Positions 44,258 through 56,207 of a stretch of 64,000 nt of DNA are shown piece by piece; positions within the stretch are counted from its first letter, which is position 1; the number at the start of each line of letters is the position of its first letter. Source of the stretch: Hygrocybe punicea (Eukaryota > Basidiomycota > Agaricomycetes > Agaricales > Hygrophoraceae); NCBI GenBank assembly GCA_963556145.1, contig OY744463.1:2108001-2172000 (forward strand). Reading direction: 5' to 3'. Both the position numbers and the translations under genes were made by a program. A model generated the notes under the pieces. The model did not search any database and was not told where the DNA came from. It saw only the letters and a list, made by a program, of their open reading frames with translations.

Positions 44258-46022
44258 ATGTCTCGCCACCGCCAAATATCCATTGATATCTCTCCTCCTA
44301 AGTCCCCAGGAATGCAAGAGTCTCTCAATAGAGATTATTTCACTAAGTCCATTCCTGTGCTTGCTGCTCGTGTTCCCGTTGTGAAGGCCGGGCTCGTCTT
44401 GAGATCTGCTGTCATGAGAAGGTCACATTGAACTACCTTTTACCTTTGTAGTATTCTCATCATAACTCTCAGATATGTCATGAATTTCCCGAGAATTCGG
44501 AGTGTTGTATTGAGTCCAAGTGACTCCGACGGAAGTCGACTTGTCTTGTTAAGAGTAGCCGACAAAGGTATGGACGTATAGCGATCCACATGCTAATGCT
44601 GATGCTTGCAAGTTAGCCGAACTATCTTATGATGCTTTGCAATTTCTGAATGAGGAATCACTTGGGCTTGAAACTTACGTGCTCAAGTTAGACTACAATT
44701 ATTGGACAGCAGGTGCATTGCTTCGTTGAAACTCCTTGAACTCGTCGTAACTTATTGTAGATGAGATACTGCAGGCCGTTCTTCCCGAGGAGCTCTGCGA
44801 ACGTTCTCCGACTGGCTTTGCAATAACCGGACATCTTGGTGAGTCCATGTAATGTGGTTAGTCGTAGTACTTCATTTACTTTGTTTCAGCTCACATGAAC
44901 CTAAATGATCAATATTTGCCGTACAAGCACATCATCGGTCAAGTCATTTTAGACGTTGGTGGAACTTGTAACACGATCACCCAATTCTCATATCCAAATT
45001 GTAGAAAAACAAGGCGATAACAACCGTGGTCAACAAGTTGGATAACATCAATAATCAGTTTCGATTTTTTCAGATGGAACTGATTGCTGGTGAGCCAAAT
45101 TATATTGTTGAACATGTATGTGTCAACCTCATTCTGGCCGTACCTATGTTGATAAATTAAGAAGCATGAGTCAGGTTGTCGTTTTACCTTCGATTTCTCA
45201 CAGGTTTACTGGAACTCTCGACTTCACACGGAACATGATCGACTTGTCCAACTTTTCAGACCAGACGATGTTATCGCAGACGTATTCGCTGGGGTTGGTC
45301 CATTTGCTATCCCTGCAGCCAAAAAGGGCTGCGCGGTTTTTGCGAATGATCTTAATCCAATTAGCGCGAGATATCTTTTGAAGAACGTTCAAGACAACGG
45401 AGTGAGTTTCTATTCTGATAAACTGCTGCCATGGTTACAAGATATACCACAGGTAGCGAACCTCGTTCGAGTCTTTTGTGAGGATGGTCGAGATTTCATA
45501 CGCAAGGTCACGACTCGAGCAGTGGATAAACCTTTCCCCCAATATATCAAGCGAACTAAGATGGAAAGCAAATATTCTCGAAAAAAGGATGCCACAATCG
45601 GACACCCAGAAACTGTTTCCGCCCATGCACTGAATTCCGAGCGAATGCGGATATGTCATTTTGTCATGAACTTGCCTGATTCCGCCATACAGTTCTTAGA
45701 CATCTTTCGTGGCATTCTCTTGCCGATCGATGATACCGATCGGAATTTGCGCGGAATCTACAATATCATGCCAATGATCCACTGTCACTGCTTCAGTCGC
45801 GAATTGGACCCTGATCATGCGAAAATCGACATTCAGCAGGTGTGTTTCGGGTGGCAGTATATTTGGATTCTTCCTGACCATATTGGATAGCGGGTGGAGG
45901 AGAGGCTCGGTCATGGACTAACTGGAGAGATCTCATTCCAGCTGGTGCGGTCGGTGGCCCCAAAAAAGGACATGTACTGCATTAGTTTTAGACTGCCGCC
46001 CGAAGTAGCTTTTGGGTTGTGA
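44258..46022 (+). CDS. TRM5: tRNA (guanine37-N1)-methyltransferase
   Basis: Exons: 44258-44421, 44473-44567, 44617-44712, 44761-44838, 44890-44954, 45005-45115, 45162-45401, 45453-45839, 45891-46022, 455 residues. The N-terminus has the family segment FTKSIPVLAARVPVV. The middle shows HMNLNDQYLPYKHIIGQVILDK and the D1-type region AGEPNYIVEHKHESGCRFTFDFSQVYWNSRL. The SAM-binding Rossmann fold has DVFAGVGPFAIPAAKKG, VFANDLNP and RVFCEDGRDF, with the NLPDSAIQFLD motif IV. Trm5 methylates G37 beside the anticodon and prevents +1 frameshifts; it works in the cytosol and mitochondria. Confidence 0.94.
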
Positions 46023-46213
46023 ACACAACTACCATATACATTTGACTGTATCAGTGAACCGCTGATGTATCGCTCGAGATTTTACACAACTTCAAAGTTA
46101 CCTTTGAATTACATAACCAGGCACCTTTTTACTCAAGTTTGCTGCTACTTCGTGTGGTTTTTGTTTTGCCCTTCAGATACCCTCTTAGAACTAGAATACA
46201 CGGGCCGAACTTA

Positions 46214-49200
46214 ATGTCCCATTCGCCCTCTCGGCATCCCACTATTCACGCCGGTTCCGATGGTGGCCTGAGCATCCGAACTTTAGTGAAAGTCCCGGAT
46301 AATGAGCTCCAACGATGGAGGCGCACATTTGATTCCTACTCTAAAGTTGTGGATGGTGAAAAGTAGGTAGCGTCCTCCTGCTTCCTATATAAGGATGTTC
46401 TAAGCACAGTTGTCAAAGGTATTTAGACCCAGATAGTTTTCTCAACGCCATCGCGCCAGAGGGCGATCTGTCGAAGATTGGGCGAGCCCAGTTTTCCATT
46501 CTATTCCGTGTAGCCGACGCTTCCAGACGAGGGCTGGTATCGTGGGATGACTTCACCATTTTCCAGAGTCTTTTGAAACGGCCCGATGCAGATTATTTGA
46601 TGGCCTTTCAATTTTTCGACGTGTAAGCTTCAATCAAAAGTTGGTTTGTGGGTCTTGACCGTTTGATTTTTTTCTTTCCCAGTGACCATTCAGGTACTAT
46701 CACCTACGACGAATTCAAAAGCGTGTTTTCAGCCAACATCGGACCCGGTGCTATTCCATTCGATTTTGATTGGTAAGTAGCATTTGTATGCCAGAAAGGG
46801 TAGAAGAATGATCCACTAGACAGTGATTGGGTTAAATTATATTTGGGCCAGAAGAATGGCGCACATGTCTTGGGATGTGTGTATTGTTCTCTTTCTCTGC
46901 GTATCTCTCATTCGATTCTGTATTCTTCTCTCTAGATAACGAGTTTACTCAGTTAATGAAGGGTCTGCAAGGCGAACGACTTCGTCAAGCCTTTAAATAT
47001 CTAGATGCGGACCAGGACGGTTTCATTCGGCCTGATCAATTTAAGCGAATTATCTTGGTGCGTGCTTTCGTGGCTACCTGGAATGGGTTTTCATGTTGGT
47101 CGGTAGGAAATAGCAGGACACAAGCTTTCAGATGCAGTAGTGGACAGGCTGCCGACCCTCTGTACAATTACGCCAGGCGGACGGATAACTTATTCTGAAG
47201 TTATAGCTTTTCATAATGTTATCCGTGGTGGGCATCGCCAACTCATTGATTCACCGCCATGAACAACCCTGATTATTTTGTACAATAGAGATGGACATGA
47301 TTGAGCGGTTCGTACCAACTAACAAGTCCTTTCACCGTTGACCGGCCACCTTTAAGAATCATCCGCGAAGCTACCGCAAATACCAAGGATGGCCGCATAG
47401 ATCAATCAGACTTCCTGAATTATGCGGCGGCCAGTTCTCGTTATTCTCTGTTCACACCGATGGAGGCCTCTATAATCTTTCACTTCGCCAGTCGTGGAAA
47501 TTCGGGACAACGGTTGGCACTTATTGATTTTGCGCAATTGTTGGACCCTCGATGGCAAGCTCCTCACGAAGATCGGGAAACAAGAATCGTCCGGGCATCA
47601 ACGTCACTCCTTCAGACTTTTTTGCTCTCTGCCTATAGTTTTGTTTAGGGTGGTAGGTTTTACCACCAAGTCGTTCTTGATGTTGTGGTTTTCAACAGTT
47701 TACAAGGCATCGCCGGATCACTCGGAGCAACTATTGTGTACCCCATTGATATGGGTGAGCTGGCATTCCAAATTGATTTAAGCGTGTACTTATTTGGTTA
47801 TAGTCAAGGTATGATTATTCTCATGTTTCCGTTCATTCACCTACGGATTTCACTGTTTGAATAGACCAGGTATGTTTTTATATCAACTTTAACCTTATCG
47901 TTTATTCCTTCATACGCACAGAATGCAAAATCAGCGCACTACTGTCGTCGGTCAACTGCTCTACAAAAACAGTTTAGATTGCGCTAAGAAGATACTTCGC
48001 AACGAAGGGTTTCTTGGATTTTATCGCGGTCTTGGACCTCAGCTCATAGCAAGTATTGTATCCTAAGTTGAACAAAGCTTTTCCTGAGAGTCCCGCAGGG
48101 TATTGCTCCCGAAAAAGCCATCAAATTAACCGTCAACGATCTGGTACGGGCTCATGCTATGGATCCAGAAACCGGTCGTATCAAACTCGGTTGGGAATTT
48201 GTTGCTGGTGGCACTGCTGGTGCTTGTCAAGTGGTTCGTCTGGTGTTTCGTTCGCTGAGCAGAAAATGACGGATGCTTCAGATCTTCACTAACCCGTTGG
48301 AGATTGTGTGCGAGCTTCGTTAATTCCAAGTAAACCTGGATATTGATGTACTGAGTGCAGGAAAATACGGCTTCAAATACAAGGTGAAGCAGCCAAGGTT
48401 GAAGGTGCGACACCAAAAGGTGCCGTACACATTGTGCGCCAGTTGGGTATCTTCGGGCTTTACAGAGGCGCCAGCGCCTGCCTGCTTCGAGACATTCCAT
48501 TCTCCGCGATATATTTTCCATCATATTGGCACTTGAAGAAAGACATTTTTCATGAAGGGTACAATGGGAAGCGGCTTTCCTTTTTGGAGACTCTATGTTC
48601 TGCTGCCTTGGCGTACGTTCTCTGTCACAGTATTACCCAGTGTTTGTTATATGTTTGTCACCAGCGGTATGCCCGCAGCGTACCTCGCAACCCCGGCCGG
48701 TACGAAAGCATTATTCCTTGCCGTGTCATTCACTGACAGAAAACATCAGATGTTGTGAAGACGCGGTTACAAGTGGAAACCAGAAAGGGTCAAACCAACT
48801 ATAAAGGGGTTGCGGATGCATTCATCAAAATATGTAAGTAGGTGGGAAAATAGGCCCTCCGGATAAGAACTGATTCTGTGCAGACCGGGAAGAGGGTTTC
48901 CGTGCCTTGTTCAAAGGGGGCCCGGCGCGGATGCTGAGAAGCAGTCCCCAATTCGGTTTCACATTGGTTGCCTACGAATATCTCCACAAAGTGTGTCAAT
49001 GTTATGTTCCAGATTTGCTGTTGCTAAATTTAGAGGTTTCCCATCAGTTCTTTCCTGTAAGTGGTTCGCCGGCACTCTTTACTTATTGGTAACGGGTGAA
49101 ATCTTCCGTAGTATCCTCTGCAGGAAAAATCGAGAGAGGTGGAAACGGCATTCACATCTCGTTCAGATGACATGTCGAAAGTTCGCGCCCGCAATGCACT

Positions 49201-49298
49201 CAAAATCCTGTTGGACGTTCACGGAGATTTTGGACGACGTGCTGCCGCATCCGGAAAACCTTTGAACCTTCATACAGCCAAAAGACCCGGTGAATGAG
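46214..49298 (+). CDS. AGC1: Mitochondrial aspartate-glutamate carrier with EF hands
   Basis: ATG 46214 starts [20 protein letters not shown]; the last exon ends with TGA at 49296-49298. Early exons: 46214-46362, 46419-46622, 46683-46772, 46824-46876, 46936-47057, 47107-47227, 47289-47307 (19 bases), then from 47358. The N-terminal half has EF-hand units ([24 protein letters not shown]) as in Aralar and citrin. The C-terminal half has three mitochondrial-carrier repeats with P-x-D/E-x2-K/R signatures: [32 protein letters not shown], and [14 protein letters not shown]. It exchanges glutamate for aspartate across the inner membrane under calcium control and feeds the malate-aspartate shuttle. 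Several carrier-region introns remain unresolved. Confidence 0.9.
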
Positions 49299-49781
49299 AC
49301 CAATTTAGTGACCACAATCTGCATGACATTTGGGGTGATCAACTGTCGTGGCTGTCCAGTTTCAGTGAAAAAAAATAGCTTCTTCTGAGTACGAACGAGG
49401 GAGTTACCTTAGGGACGCGTGACACCCGATCAGAGCGTTGATGTGACTTGTCGAATTGACGGCAGCACTGCTTGGTCGTGAGGATGATAAACCTTGAATG
49501 GACCTTCAAAAACTTGAAGCCGTTTTCTTCCCTTCCCATCTTCGTTTTCTATCGGTTCCATTCCTTTGCTTTTGGCGGTGTGTATTATTCTGTTGTTCGT
49601 TGTTCGTTCTCACACCTGGCATGTAGTGCGCCTGCGTTCATCGGACCGGCCGCCATATTTTGTCTACTGCTAGACAGTGCAACGCCCAGCGTAGAGCGCT
49701 CATTCATTTTCGACTTCGCCGCGTCTCTTTCGGGCATTGAAGCATCCGCTTTCTATTTCTACAGCCCCAATTTCTTTCGCC
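49299..49781. other. Intergenic region upstream of the secreted repeat protein
   Basis: I see no gene in these 483 bases. A TTCTGTTGTTCGTTGTTCGTTCTC pyrimidine-rich stretch is repeated in part near 49590. This region should hold the promoter of the downstream gene. Confidence 0.45.
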
Positions 49782-51964
49782 ATGTTATCAATCACCCTCG
49801 GTCTTTCTCTGGTCAGCGCTGCAGCTGCCCAGATCCTTGATGGCATGTCATACGTTGCCGCACCCTCGGATTATTCGCCCCCGCCCCCCTCAATCACTCA
49901 GCCGCCTTCTGTTTATCAGGCAATGCCCTATGACACATTCCAGTCCGGTGGATACAAGAACATGAACTGTGGGTATGGCTATTACAAAGGCAACGATGGA
50001 TCCTGCATCGCCGAATCTTGGGTAAATTATATTCTAGTTTGATTACCTTGGTTTTCTTCTGACTATATGTCCACAACAGTATCAGTTCCAAGGTTGTTAT
50101 GAGACAATTATCATCAAGTATGTTCTGAATCGTTCAAAATCACTTCGAGGCATCTCAACTTTCTTTCTTATTAGCGAGGAAAGCCACAATTCATGCGATC
50201 AGTACACCTACACTGTCACCGAGACGCAGTACAACACTGTTACTGAAACTATGACTGAAGTGAATACCTTGTCTTCGATGTCTATTCGTTCTCACTCTGA
50301 CCCCTCATTAGACTATGACCGTCCCGACTACTGTCACTTACTTTGCGACCCAAACCGATTTCGAGACTGCTACGGAATCTGTGACAATGACCGAGGTCAT
50401 GACTTCGACCATACTTCAACCAACAACTTACATCTCGGTCTCTACCGAGATCATCGACAACACCGAGACTGTGGAACACGTCATGACTGCTACGGAGACG
50501 GACACACAGATCCAAATCTACACAATGACTGCGACCGAAACCGACACTGCTACAATGACTGATACTGCTACAATGACGGACTTCGTGACCATGACGGAAT
50601 TCTCCACTATCATCCAACCAACCACCTACACCAGTGTGTATGTCAGCACTGAGGTTATCGACAACGTGAGTATAATGGCATCCATCACACGTGCGGTTCT
50701 AAATCCTGGCTTCCCCGTCACCTTTCCAGACCCAAACTGTCCTGCAAACCATGACGGACGTCGTCACGGACCAGGTGACATATATCTCAACAGCTACAAT
50801 GACTGATACTGCCACTATGACGGACTTTGCTACAATGACCGAATTTTCCACTATCATTCAACCCACTACCTACACAAGTGTCTACGTCAGCACTGACGTT
50901 ATTGACAATGTGAGTATACTGCGAAAATCATCACATGAATCCTTACTTCCCTTTCCTTTCCAGACCATGACCGTCTTGCAAACAATGACGGACGTCATGA
51001 CAGAGGAAGTGACATATATCTCGACAGCTACCCAGACGGAAACGGTCACGGACAGTGTTACCATGATTGACACGATGACCGTGATCCAACCCACCACTTT
51101 CGTTTCAGTATATGTCGAGACTTCTATCATGGACAATGTACGTCAGGTCGCCATAGTTTTTCTCTTTCTGTCTTGACAAATTCGCTTTCATAGACTATAA
51201 CAATGGAGAACACAGTCACTGCGACAATGACCGACCAAGTGACTTATCTCCAGACCACGACGTATGTTTCTACAGCCATCGAGACTCAGACAGTGATGGA
51301 GACGGGCCTTTCCGATTGCCTCAGCCAGGTACTTTTTTTCCCTCCTACTATCATATAGGGCACTGAACCCTGTCACCATTAGTGCAAGTCCAGCTGGTGG
51401 ATGATGTCGGGTAACACCGACACTTACGCTTCTACATCCACTTCTGCATACCAGAGTTATCAGACGAGCGACTACAGTGGATCATCGAGCGGGTCGTACG
51501 GCAGCACATACGGTGGCTCGTATGGTGGCTCGGGCGACTCATCGGGATCGAGCGTCGGTTCTTCAATGGGCATGGATGCTTCAGCAAGCATGGATGCTTC
51601 AGCAAGCATGGATGCTTCAGCAAGTATGGATATGTCGGCAAGCACGGATACTTCAACAAGCGTCGCTACTTCAGCAAGCATGGATATGTCAGCAAGCACG
51701 GATGCTTCAGCAAGCGTCGCTACTTCAGCAAGCATGGATATGTCAGCAAGCACGGATGCTTCAGCAAGCGTCGCTACTTCAGCAAGCATGGATATGTCAG
51801 CAAGCACGGATGCTTCAGCAAGCGTCGCTACTTCAGCAGGCATAGATACTTCATCGGGCGTCTCTACCTCCGACAGTGCCAGTGCAACGGCTGCCGCAGC
51901 CACTTCCGCATCCACTTCCGCAGGCTCGTCGAGTGGTAATGAGAGTTTTAATTTCCGGGCGTAA
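49782..51964 (+). CDS. Secreted Ser/Thr-rich repeat protein with duplicated exon modules
   Basis: ATG 49782 gives a signal peptide (MLSITLGLSLVSAAAAQ). Exon 1 (49782-50021) also holds a Tyr/Gly/Cys-containing head, followed by a short CYETI exon. At least four exons then repeat one theme: a Thr/Met/Val-rich beta-like block such as TVLQTMTDVVTDQVTYISTAT ending in STEVIDN, with introns placed at each N-x boundary (for example after 50666, 50908 and 51138). The last exon has a Cys pair, a Tyr/Gly/Ser stretch and Ala/Ser/Met repeats of 18 and 54 bp, ending NESFNFRA. No GPI-type hydrophobic tail is seen. It resembles cell-wall or adhesin-like proteins, with heavy O-glycosylation likely. The exact role is unknown. 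Confidence 0.75.
51661..51840 (+). repeat. 54-bp coding tandem repeat (about 3.3 copies)
   Basis: A unit of 54 bp beginning CGTCGCTACTTCAGC recurs at 51661, 51715, 51769 and 51823. Upstream (about 51570-51660) an 18-bp unit, GCAAGCATGGATGCTTCA, is repeated. Both keep the reading frame and encode Ala/Ser/Met/Asp-rich blocks. Copy-number variation between strains is likely. Confidence 0.88.
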
Positions 51965-51983
51965 AAAGGCAATGCCGTTGACC

Positions 51984-52217
51984 TTACCACTGGAACCTTC
52001 GTCTTGTTTTAGATATACTCGTGTTCCGAGGGCTCCTTCGATTAGCACATGTATGGACAGACTGATACTTACTTGATTTCATCAGCTCGTACAACGCTTG
52101 GGGCTTATAATTCGTGTCCTTTTTCTTTATTGCTTGTACGACAGGTTCGAGTCCTGCTCCACTACTCATCTTAAATTTATTTTGCAATTGGGCAGTAATG
52201 TATAGAGATTCCATCAA
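51984..52217 (-). CDS. Candidate short gene or exon antisense to the intergenic region
   Basis: On the minus strand, ATG 52217 opens a 77-codon frame that includes MSSGAGLEPVVQAIKKK and YELMKSS. A good donor (GTAAGTATCAG) follows at about 52072. Residues after the donor look unnatural, so if real the gene should splice there, and continuing exons would overlap the 3' end of the secreted repeat gene. I do not recognise the protein. It may also be chance. Confidence 0.25.
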   Translation of the reverse strand: MMESLYITAQLQNKFKMSSGAGLEPVVQAIKKKDTNYKPQALYELMKSSKYQSVHTCANRRSPRNTSISKTRRRFQW

Positions 52218-52251
52218 TGGTAAATGGGTGTCCTCTAAGTTACGTTAGCAA

Positions 52252-52768
52252 ATGCCCTTGCTTATCTCGCCGACTGTGCCACTGTCGTTCAACGACGTCA
52301 AGCATCATCAATTTATTATATTCTACTCATCGATTGTAGATGGAAAGTTGTGGTGTCCTGTCTGTTGGGTTCATTTACTTCCAATAATTAGTTGACAAAC
52401 TGTCTTAGGACTGTGTTGCCGTCGATAAACTCATCCATGATACATTTGGCGCCCCAAATGGTGCATCGGCGTTGATCGTGTACGTTGGTGATAGGGCAGC
52501 GTGCGTCGTGAAACTTTCTGATGAAATTGAGTTTCTCATAGAGGGGAATTTATTACATACAATAATAGGTGGAAAGCATCAACTAATGTTTTTCGTGCTC
52601 AACCCTGGAATATTTGTTCCATCCCAACCGTTATCAGAGTTCGAGATGTATGCACACGGTATCGTCTTGCTGCGCCTCACTGACACGTGTGTTCAGTCTG
52701 AGGAAGATGCACGACTTGTGGACCTTGAGATAACGGAGGGACTCGCATCATTTGTTCGAGCAGTTTAA
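52252..52768 (+). CDS. TXNDC17: Thioredoxin-like protein of the TXNDC17/TRP14 type
   Basis: Exons: 52252-52359, 52409-52500, 52542-52647, 52697-52768, 125 residues, matching the family length. The fold reads FIIFYSSIVDGKLWCPDC, with the active site WCPDC at residues 34-38, then ALIVYVGDRA and the conserved SIPTVIRVRD strand with its cis-proline. The CPDC active site rather than CGPC is diagnostic of TRP14. These cytosolic proteins reduce selected small disulfides and are poor general thioredoxins. The first intron falls exactly between the Pro and Asp codons of WCPDC, so no single exon shows the full motif. The gene is convergent with MOCS1, 113 bp apart. Confidence 0.88.
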
Positions 52769-52881
52769 ATATTCGCTCCCCAAGGCACATCCAATGTCAG
52801 CGATCACGGCCAATGCAATGCAGTTCTGTGCACTTTTTAGACTCAGATGTTGTTTTGTAGAGTCACCAATAAATTAAATAC

Positions 52882-55129
52882 CTAGTCGTCCGCTGATTTC
52901 AAATGGGACTGCGCACCGACTCTCCTAAAATCACCACTTCTGCCCCCTTCTTTGTGTGTTACCATGATCTCATCAATTCGCATCCCTTTCCCAGCGACGG
53001 CTTTCAGCATATCCCACACGGTCAAAAGACCAACAGACACCGCCGTCAAAGCTTCCATCTCCACACCAGTCTTACCTTCACATGATACTGTGGCCCGGCA
53101 TACAATACTGTGACTTGCTTCGATAGCTCCAAAGTTGCCCAAATTTTCGTCACTGGGCGGGACCTTGGGCAATTCGGGCGTAAACGTGACGGAGATATGA
53201 GTCAACAGGAGCGGATGACACAATGGAATTAGATCGGAAGTTTTCTTGCATCCCATAATCGCGGCTAGCTGGGCCACGGTAAGCGCATCCCCCTTTCTGT
53301 GGGACTTCTCCTTTCTCTGCCCAATGGTGGAACTGGCGTCATCGCCGACGGCATCGGACTTGGAGAAAGTGATGAGCTCATATGCAATTAAGGGAATATA
53401 GATGCGTCCGCTAGCTGTTGCCAACCGTTTTGTGACATTTTTCTCGGCGACATCCACCATCGATGGACGGCCTGTGCGATCGAGATGAGTGAAGCCAGAA
53501 GCAGATTTGCCAGCAATTGACGAGGTGAAACGCCGACCAGGCGAGACACGCGCACGATGCCACTTTTCTTCCCTTCTTCCATTTGAGCGCCGAACTTCAC
53601 TTGAGAGACCTAGAAATTGTTCATTAAGCTGGTACGGAAGACATACATGCAGCAGAAAAACACACTCAACCACCGATAAGAATCATTGGTCGATTCGTAA
53701 CAACGTCGATGTTATCCATTCCAGCATGTTTCTCCTGTTTACCCCGGACCGCTCGACCGATGGTACGCAGAAGCTCAGCATCTGTTGCTCCGCGGCGCAT
53801 CTCGTCCCGCAAAGATACTTCTGTGGCATCAAACAAGCACACCTGGAAATGGATGATCTCAGTTTCTGTCACAGTCAGTCATACAAAGGTATAGCACCTT
53901 GATCTGGCCATCTGCAGTAATGCGGAGTCGATTGCAAGTCGCACAAAAATGGTCCGACATGCTGCTAATAAACCCAAAACTGCCGATGTATCCCGGGATC
54001 GCCCAATTTCGGGCAGTATCGTTCAACTTGTCTGGCGCCCGTATTATATCTGGGTGGTGACTAGATATACGGCCTAACAGTTCAGCAGAGGGAACCATCT
54101 TGTTTTTATCCCACTTATTACCTGTTCGATAGCAATAAATAAGTATGAGCTTACATTTCACAGACACGAACTCACCGGTAAAAGGCATAAATTCAATGAA
54201 CCGGACGCAGAGGGGTTTTCCCTTTGTCAATGCAACAAAGTCTACAACTTCAGCGTCGTTGAGCCCTCTTACTACCACAACGTTTAACTTCACTGCCTGT
54301 AGACCAGGATGAGATAAAGCTACATCAAGCGAACGGAGAACCGCATCGTGACCCATTCGACGTGTCATAAGCTCAAACTTGAGTGGATCTAATGTATCGA
54401 GACTATATGATTCCTAAAAGCGTTGTACGAAGCGACGGGACGGTTGACCTTACCTGAGATTAAGGTGAGAAAGGCCATTTTCAATGAGTTGGGGTAACCG
54501 CCGGTGAAGTGAAAGGCCGTTGCTGGTCATAGCAATGGATCTCAGGCCGTACTTTCGTAAATCATTCAACCGAGCTGTTGTTTGCAATGATTCCAACACC
54601 GAACCAGTTACCTTGACAGCACATACCAATAATATCAAGAATACCCTTTCGAATGGTCGGTTCGCCGCCTGTCAGCCGAATTTTGGTGACTCCGCTCTTG
54701 ACAAAAAGTGTAGAAAGTCGAATAATCTCGTCATCTGTAAGGATGTTTCCTTGCGGCGAAAGTTCTACACCTTCACTTGGCATGCAATAGAAGCCTACCA
54801 GCTGACAATCAATTCATTGCAAAGTAAGAAGAATGAACCATACATCGCAGGTTACATCGCTCGGTGAGTGATATCCGCAGGTAGTCGTGTGTCCGACGAA
54901 ATGAATCCGTAAGGGAAAGCGGAAAAGGTTGTTCGGCGTCCACTTGAGAAATTTGGGTCTAGAAAGGGATCGATGGCAAACTTTGCAGAAGAGGACTCGG
55001 AAAACATACTTGAGCTCTTGCACGCAACGAAACAGTGACAGGCGAGAAGTTTCTCGATACGCGTGTGGATCGAAATCCTCGAGCATTAGCGGCAAATTTT
55101 AGACCAGGAAGCCTCACTTGAAAGTTCAT
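52882..55129 (-). CDS. MOCS1: Molybdenum cofactor biosynthesis protein, MoaA-MoaC fusion
   Basis: Exons on the minus strand: 55129-55010, 54958-54844, 54794-54627, 54574-54454, 54402-54176, 54121-53898, 53842-53671, 53609-52882, 624 residues. Residues 1-40 look like a mitochondrial presequence ([20 protein letters not shown]). The MoaA part has the radical-SAM cluster motif CNLRCFYC (Cys75, 79, 82), RLTGGEP, SLDTL and the C-terminal FeS ligands around [10 protein letters not shown]. The MoaC part has [28 protein letters not shown] and [22 protein letters not shown]. Together they convert GTP to cyclic pyranopterin monophosphate, the first step of Moco synthesis in mitochondria. The expected C-terminal GG of the MoaA part is followed in frame by MoaC, so the enzyme is a true fusion. 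Confidence 0.93.
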
Positions 55130-55231
55130 GGTGTAGTGGTGCCCGACCAGACCTGAAGTGACCAAATGTGACAAGCGACGCGTCACTGAGCTCAAGCCAG
55201 CATTCAAGTCTGACCCAGAACATTTCTCGAC
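55130..55231. promoter_or_regulatory. 102-bp divergent promoter between MOCS1 and proteasome beta-3
   Basis: The two start codons face away from each other across 102 bases (55129 minus, 55232 plus). Both promoters must lie here or inside the leaders. A CGACGCGTCACTGAGC segment near 55178 could hold a shared element, but no known proteasome-associated control element is recognised. Confidence 0.6.
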
Positions 55232-56059
55232 ATGGTAAGCCGTTTTTGTGCGTTGTGCCCTTGTCTTAACGACGACTTAGTCGACTATGCAATACAACGG
55301 AGGCTCCGTGGTAGCCATGGTGGGGAAAGATTGTGTGGCCATCGCGTCCGATTTACGACTGGGAAACCAAGCACTGGGTATCTCGTCCACATTCCAGAGG
55401 GTGCCCCTTTACCTTTATTATGAAATTTGTCCAGTTTTCATTATGTGTTAGATATTTTCTGTAACAGATCGCATTTATCTTGGCTTGCCCGGCCTCGCGA
55501 CAGACGTGACCACTCTGTCAGTTCAACTTCTTCCCTCATTTGATCGAATCAAGACTGAATCCATTGTAATCTAGTCGAGAGCGATTTCGTTTCAGGGTGA
55601 ACATGTACACCATCAAAGAGGAGCGAGAAATTGAACCTGAGACGTTTGCCCACCTTGTGTCGTCAACTCTCTACGAACGCCGATTCAGCCCATATTTCAT
55701 TGAGCCTGTCATGGCGGGTCTTTCAAAAACGCCGTCAGGCTTCAAGCCTTTCATCGCTGCGACGGACGTGATTGGGTGTCTGAACTTTGCTAAAGATTTT
55801 GTGGTCGCCGGGACAGCAAGCGAAAAGTTATACGGTGTTGCTGAGGGTCTGTGGGAGCCGGATTTGGAGGCAGAAGACTTGTTCGAGACAATATCGCAGA
55901 CCCTTCTGAACGCAGTGGATCGTGATGCATTCTCTGGTTGGGGGGCAATTGTTCACGTTATGTGAGTTGATTTATACGCTATAACTGATGTCTGCTAATT
56001 CCCATGGTAGTATGAAAGACAAAGTGATCACTCGCACACTGAAGGGTAGAATGGACTAG
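55232..56059 (+). CDS. PUP3: 20S proteasome subunit beta type-3
   Basis: Exons: 55232-55234 (ATG only), 55281-55400, 55452-55516, 55575-55961, 56011-56059, 207 residues, the family length. The product reads MSTMQYNGGSVVAMVGKDCVAIASDLRLG, then [68 protein letters not shown] and ends in RTLKGRMD. Beta-3 is a non-catalytic ring subunit; as expected there is no propeptide ending in Gly-Thr. The one-codon first exon is supported by the close match of MSTMQYNGG to the family N-terminus and by good splice signals (GTAAGC...CTTAG). Confidence 0.94.
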
Positions 56060-56207
56060 GGACCTATCAAACGTAATCACATTGCTATTGCCAGCTACAT
56101 GATACATCTCTCGAGACAAATTATATATTGAGTTATAGGTTTTGAGTTTGCAATATATTGCATAATTAATTAATCAGTTGCCTGTTACGTCTTTCTCTTC
56201 CGTTCAA

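Noticed and set aside
52070..52165. tRNA-like segment with a B-box (GGTTCGAGTCC) and CTTATAA anticodon-like loop
   Set aside because: No acceptor stem partner for the 3' strand (TCCACTA), the T-stem has a mismatch, and no anticodon stem forms even if an intron is allowed.
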